64,000 nt of DNA from a virus. The notes beneath the pieces were generated by a model. It was given only the letters and a program-made list of their open reading frames with translations. It made no database searches and had not been told where the DNA came from. The stretch is from the IMG/VR virus record IMGVR_UViG_3300044624_003021, positions 17,666 to 81,665 of that record. The stretch is one strand, 5' to 3'. The position numbers were made by a program, and so were the translations under genes. Below, one piece after another: positions 60,561-64,000 of this stretch; positions within the stretch are counted from its first letter, which is position 1, and every line of letters begins with the position of its first letter.

Positions 60561-61346
60561 TTAGAATGTAATTTCTAAATTAGCAGTAATAGGTCTGTTA
60601 GCCAAACTTGGATTTGTAACAATAACAGTCTTATACATTGGATTAACCATAATTGTCAAACGAGAATTGGCGTCAGTTCCCTTAGAGAATGATAAAGTTC
60701 TCTTTAATACAACACCCACATTAGTAAATCCGTTTTCTTTTTGGAAGTTTACTTGTGATTCACCGGTTACGTACCCAACAAATATGTCAGCATTGTAATC
60801 CAAATGGTAAGTAGCTTCAAAATAAATTGAACCTCTCTTATATGATTCATTTTGATAAAACACATAACTTGTTAAGAAATCAATTCTTGATTTTGCATCA
60901 CCTTTATATTTCAATACCGCTTCCAAAAAGTGATTGGTAGTAGCCTTATTATAATGGAAATAATTTGTGTCAATCTGAGTTGGAGTGTTTTGACTAAAAT
61001 AAATGTCCTGAACTCCAATTGATGTGTTAAAGACATTAAACAAAGCTGAATTTTTCACAGTGTTTGCATATCCTTCTCTAAATTGGTTGTAAACAGCGTT
61101 AACCTCAGAGTTCAGTGTGAACCAACTTACTGGTTGATAATCCGCAGTCATTTTTATTACAGGTTGTTTTCCTACGTCAACACCTCTCCACAAATTAGAG
61201 GTTGAAAGTCCAAAGTCACTTGTAAACGGGCTCTCTTTTTTTGCCGGTCTAAAGAATAGTCCTTTAGTTTTTACAGTATCTGCTTGGGAGAATGATGTTA
61301 ATGTTGTTAAAACCCCAAGTAGAAAAAGAAATAATAATTTTTTCAT
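60561..61346 (-). CDS. Putative outer-membrane beta-barrel protein
   Basis: 261 aa: signal peptide ending SFSQ; the mature part has alternating beta strands with repeated aromatic ends (GLSTSNLWRGVDVGKQPVIKM, GSIYFEATYHLDYNAD) and ends in Phe (ANLEITF), as outer-membrane barrels do. The LWRG element is like TorF-type porins. It may alter the host surface, for instance to block superinfection; this is inference. Confidence 0.75.
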   Translation of the reverse strand: MKKLLFLFLLGVLTTLTSFSQADTVKTKGLFFRPAKKESPFTSDFGLSTSNLWRGVDVGKQPVIKMTADYQPVSWFTLNSEVNAVYNQFREGYANTVKNSALFNVFNTSIGVQDIYFSQNTPTQIDTNYFHYNKATTNHFLEAVLKYKGDAKSRIDFLTSYVFYQNESYKRGSIYFEATYHLDYNADIFVGYVTGESQVNFQKENGFTNVGVVLKRTLSFSKGTDANSRLTIMVNPMYKTVIVTNPSLANRPITANLEITF

Positions 61347-61401
61347 TTTAAAAATTTATAAGTTTATTATAAAGGTAAATATCTAGAAAAAGACATAAAA
61401 G

Positions 61402-61923
61402 TCAATTCAAATAGTATGTTAACCCTTTGCTCCAATAATCCCCATACTCTTTGAAAAAGGATAAATCTGTTTCGTTGTAAGTAAAATTCGTAATAATTTC
61501 AACCCTTTCCCCAATTTCAGTAACTATCGGTTTTAGTTTTTTTGAGTCGAATTCTTCATCTAATTCTATATCATATTGAAAAAATTGACCTTTGGTGTAG
61601 TCTTCGATTATTAAAGATTTGTCATCCTCAAAAATATATTCGAAATCATAATCCTCAAATTCATGGTCATTTTTAGATTCCCAAATTAAGTCGTCATTTT
61701 CGTTGTAAACCTGAATCATAAAATGTTCAGGGTTATTAAAAGGACCCAAAAAAATATCATCAGTTTCAAATATGTCATTTTTATTAACTATTTCACTAAT
61801 GACATCAGGTTCACAATCACCATTTTCAACTTCTGATTCAAATAATTTCTGTCTTTGTTCATCTTCTAATAAATGAACGTAACATTCTGCACCACGACCA
61901 CTTACAACTACCTTATACCTCAT
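61402..61923 (-). CDS. Unknown acidic protein
   Basis: 173 aa, rich in Asp, Glu and aromatic residues; no motif recognised. Overlaps the upstream gene by 4 nt. Confidence 0.7.
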   Translation of the reverse strand: MRYKVVVSGRGAECYVHLLEDEQRQKLFESEVENGDCEPDVISEIVNKNDIFETDDIFLGPFNNPEHFMIQVYNENDDLIWESKNDHEFEDYDFEYIFEDDKSLIIEDYTKGQFFQYDIELDEEFDSKKLKPIVTEIGERVEIITNFTYNETDLSFFKEYGDYWSKGLTYYLN

Positions 61924-62150
61924 TTCTCAATAATCATATTGGTGTTAGAAATTGGAAATCTTGCCACAGGAACTGATGAATACCCTGATGGTGCGGACTC
62001 ACTCGATAGTTTTTGCATTACTTCGTAGTAATCTTGTAATGGTTTTACCGTTGGTACATCTTCGAATTTGTAAATTAAGTTTGAGACCTCAGCCGTACCG
62101 TCATACACCCAAACTTTTTTTTCTGTTGTGTTAAAAACTAGTGTTTGCAT
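61920..62150 (-). CDS. Small unknown protein
   Basis: 76 aa beginning MQTLVFNTTEKKVWVYDG, with a short conserved-looking N-terminal beta hairpin and ending in PISNTNMIIEK. Coupled to the next gene. Confidence 0.7.
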   Translation of the reverse strand: MQTLVFNTTEKKVWVYDGTAEVSNLIYKFEDVPTVKPLQDYYEVMQKLSSESAPSGYSSVPVARFPISNTNMIIEK

Positions 62151-62195
62151 AAATTGTTAATATTTTTTAAATTATAATTATTATTTTTTGAATTG

Positions 62196-62648
62196 TCAAA
62201 TTTCTGAGCCAATTCTAAATTTTTCTTCAGGGGTTAGGAGACCCTTTCCAAATTTTTCTCTTCTATCCCAGTATCTTTCTTTAACATGCTGATGAATCGG
62301 TCTGGGTTTCCCGTCTTCATCAATTCTAACAAACACAATTTTTGTTTGGGTTACAATGTCTTGCTCACCTGTATAAACATTGTGTTTTCTAACTTCAATA
62401 TAAAGTGTAACAGAGGTGTTTCCAAATGAAACAACTTCACCATAAACTTTCAAAATGTTTCCAACCTTCACCGCTCGTTTAAATAACAACTCATCAATTT
62501 TAAGTGTTACAATTTTTTGGGTGTCACAGATTTGTGAAGCATATGAAGCCGCAGCATCATCAATAAGTCCGAGTATCAAACCTCCGAACATATTTCCGTG
62601 AACACCCTCGTCACCTTTCTTACAAATGTAGGTTGTTATTAATTCCAT
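62196..62648 (-). CDS. Hotdog-fold acyl-CoA thioesterase-like protein
   Basis: 150 aa with the YciA-type hotdog signature: GVHGNMFGGLILGLIDDAAASYA and VKVGNILKVYGEVVSFGNTSVTLYIEV. It would hydrolyse acyl-CoA or a related thioester; why a phage carries it is unclear, possibly membrane lipid change. Confidence 0.85.
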   Translation of the reverse strand: MELITTYICKKGDEGVHGNMFGGLILGLIDDAAASYASQICDTQKIVTLKIDELLFKRAVKVGNILKVYGEVVSFGNTSVTLYIEVRKHNVYTGEQDIVTQTKIVFVRIDEDGKPRPIHQHVKERYWDRREKFGKGLLTPEEKFRIGSEI

Positions 62649-62649
62649 T

Positions 62650-62850
62650 TTAGTTATTAAACTGACCGATGTTCATCAGATAATTTATATAATCTCTTTT
62701 GGATGCGAGTTTTTGAAGGCTCTGATTAACTTGAATGATATAATCATCCGTGTTCATTCTTCCTTTTCTAAATCTTTCCGTAATTAATTCAATTCTTTTA
62801 ATTGACTCTTGTTTGTCAACATAACTAACAGTTCCAGTATTATTTTCCAT
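62650..62850 (-). CDS. Small unknown protein
   Basis: 66 aa from the ATG at 62850, which starts 4 nt after the preceding stop. Helical, no motif. Confidence 0.65.
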   Translation of the reverse strand: MENNTGTVSYVDKQESIKRIELITERFRKGRMNTDDYIIQVNQSLQKLASKRDYINYLMNIGQFNN

Positions 62851-62854
62851 TGTA

Positions 62855-63202
62855 TTACTTATTTTCATCATTAAATTCTTCATCGTCAAGTCCATCCATT
62901 AATGTATTATCCCAATCTTCCATATCATCAGTGTATTCAAACGCACCATCTGGTCCAATCTGAAAATCATCTGATACATAAGGTTCAATATTTTCTTCGG
63001 CACATTCTTCTGCCATTTTCATCGCATAATCTTTTTTTCTTGCGAATGGTTTCTCGGGACATAGTTCTTCTTTTCCTCTATAAACCGCCCACCACCATTG
63101 TTGCTCCTCCATCTTTTCAACTCGGAGCCTCATATCACGATACTTGGCAACATAATCGTCCTCGTCAATTTGTTCCCACTTATGTTTTAAATCTTCCATC
63201 AT
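62855..63202 (-). CDS. Small acidic unknown protein
   Basis: 115 aa (two tandem ATG codons). Trp-rich middle (EEQQWWWAVYRGKEE) and acidic C-terminus. Confidence 0.68.
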   Translation of the reverse strand: MMEDLKHKWEQIDEDDYVAKYRDMRLRVEKMEEQQWWWAVYRGKEELCPEKPFARKKDYAMKMAEECAEENIEPYVSDDFQIGPDGAFEYTDDMEDWDNTLMDGLDDEEFNDENK

Positions 63203-63223
63203 ATTTTAGTTAACGTGTTTTTT

Positions 63224-63847
63224 TTAAGAATTACTTTCAACCTCTTCAAAAATACCTCTAACCATAACACCTTTTTCACCTTTGACTTGGTAATTTTCAG
63301 GATTATCCAAAATTTTATCTAAAGTTTCGTGAAGTTGTTTTCTTAATTGTTGTTCGTAAGTGTCTTCTATGTCATTAATCATACTCGGATTTCCATAGGC
63401 ATAGATTGTTTTGTCTTGTGATATTTCGGGTGAGAATTCCAAAACAATTTTCTTTTTTGGTTCAAACGTTTCAGGGTTATAAATTGTTGGAGTAATGCAA
63501 GCTCCATCTAAAACTGGTTCGTGAATTTTTTTAGGGTCAAACATTTCGGGAGTTAGTGCTAAAGATAGTAAATAACATTTTCCCTTAAATTTTTGATTTG
63601 GTACAACTTTATAAATTTTAGGTTGTATGGTGTTGTTATTTTCATCAAGTGTAACTGGATGTTTCATAACAAAAATTTCATCACAGTCAGAAAATTCTTC
63701 ACATTGTTTAATTCTTTCCAAATATGGTTCAAGTTCTTCACCATAAATCATGTTATCAGTAAGTCCTTGAACATTTACTAAATAACCTTTTTTATTTTCC
63801 AGTTCTCCCGAACTTAAAATTTCATTAATTAATTCTTGTAGTTTCAT
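63224..63847 (-). CDS. Unknown protein
   Basis: 207 aa from the ATG at 63847, which follows the previous stop directly; an upstream start would overlap that gene. A mixed alpha/beta protein with no recognised family. Confidence 0.68.
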   Translation of the reverse strand: MKLQELINEILSSGELENKKGYLVNVQGLTDNMIYGEELEPYLERIKQCEEFSDCDEIFVMKHPVTLDENNNTIQPKIYKVVPNQKFKGKCYLLSLALTPEMFDPKKIHEPVLDGACITPTIYNPETFEPKKKIVLEFSPEISQDKTIYAYGNPSMINDIEDTYEQQLRKQLHETLDKILDNPENYQVKGEKGVMVRGIFEEVESNS

Positions 63848-63851
63848 AATT

Positions 63852-64000
63852 TTATATTTTTTTCCACTTATTATCTGAATCCAATTCAAATGTTCCAATG
63901 TGTTCTTGTCTCCACTCGGTTGGTTTTATTAATGATAAGAAATATTCTCCACTTTTTCTACGATACAAATAATATTCTTGTCCAATAATTGGTTGAAAAT
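63852..64000 (-). CDS. Unknown protein, 5' end outside window
   Basis: An open frame of 48 codons enters from the right edge and ends at 63852 (FQPIIGQEYYLYRRKSGEYF..., ending DSDNKWKKI). The N-terminus is not visible. Confidence 0.6.
   Translation of the reverse strand, partial: FQPIIGQEYYLYRRKSGEYFLSLIKPTEWRQEHIGTFELDSDNKWKKI

Overview
The window is a 64-kb piece of a large, AT-rich, tailed phage genome of the T4-like (gp17/gp20/gp21/gp22/gp23) type that infects a member of the Bacteroidota. Phage identity rests on a minus-strand virion cassette in T4-like order: large terminase, portal, prohead protease, scaffold-like protein, major capsid protein. The host assignment rests on many TTTG-N19/20-TAnnTTTG promoters, signal peptides ending in FSQ/NAQ, and a C-terminal type IX secretion sorting domain. 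The standard genetic code works throughout.

Layout. 1-2.6 kb: a secreted subtilase (cut by the left edge) and a secreted non-specific nuclease. 2.8-18.5 kb: head and packaging genes with accessory virion proteins, interrupted only by a plus-strand ribosomal protein bS21 homologue. 18.5-23.9 kb: a Clp ATPase, a metallopeptidase, small virion-like proteins and a tmRNA gene. 23.9-25 kb: an initiator-like tRNA preceded by about 0.9 kb of intensely folded RNA. 25-38 kb: lysis-type and secreted proteins, further tRNA and tRNA-like elements, a second folded RNA, a tRNA-Leu(UAA) split by a group I intron, a short sugar-modification operon, a lipoprotein archaemetzincin, a tRNA-Arg and an HNH nuclease. 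38-53 kb: accessory virion proteins, several starting with a common (L/I)xE-containing peptide, an RmlC-like epimerase, an IMPDH/GMP-reductase homologue, holin-like proteins, DnaK and a class II synthetase core behind a possible attenuator. 53-64 kb: a complete two-component system, a metallophosphoesterase, a NusG paralogue, an FKBP, a putative outer-membrane protein, a hotdog thioesterase and small unknown genes.

How it may work together. The phage appears to carry parts for translation (initiator tRNA, bS21, tmRNA, rare-codon tRNAs), for transcription (NusG, boxA-like leaders on three stable-RNA operons), for protein quality control (ClpC-like, DnaK, FKBP) and for remodelling the host envelope (about ten secreted or lipoprotein products). 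Two promoter classes can be read by eye: a host-type TAnnTTTG class, often only 4-5 nt before the ATG so that the mRNA may be leaderless, and a strand-consistent ATATTTAT class before most virion genes.

All functional calls come from reading motifs; no homology search, covariance search or folding program was run.
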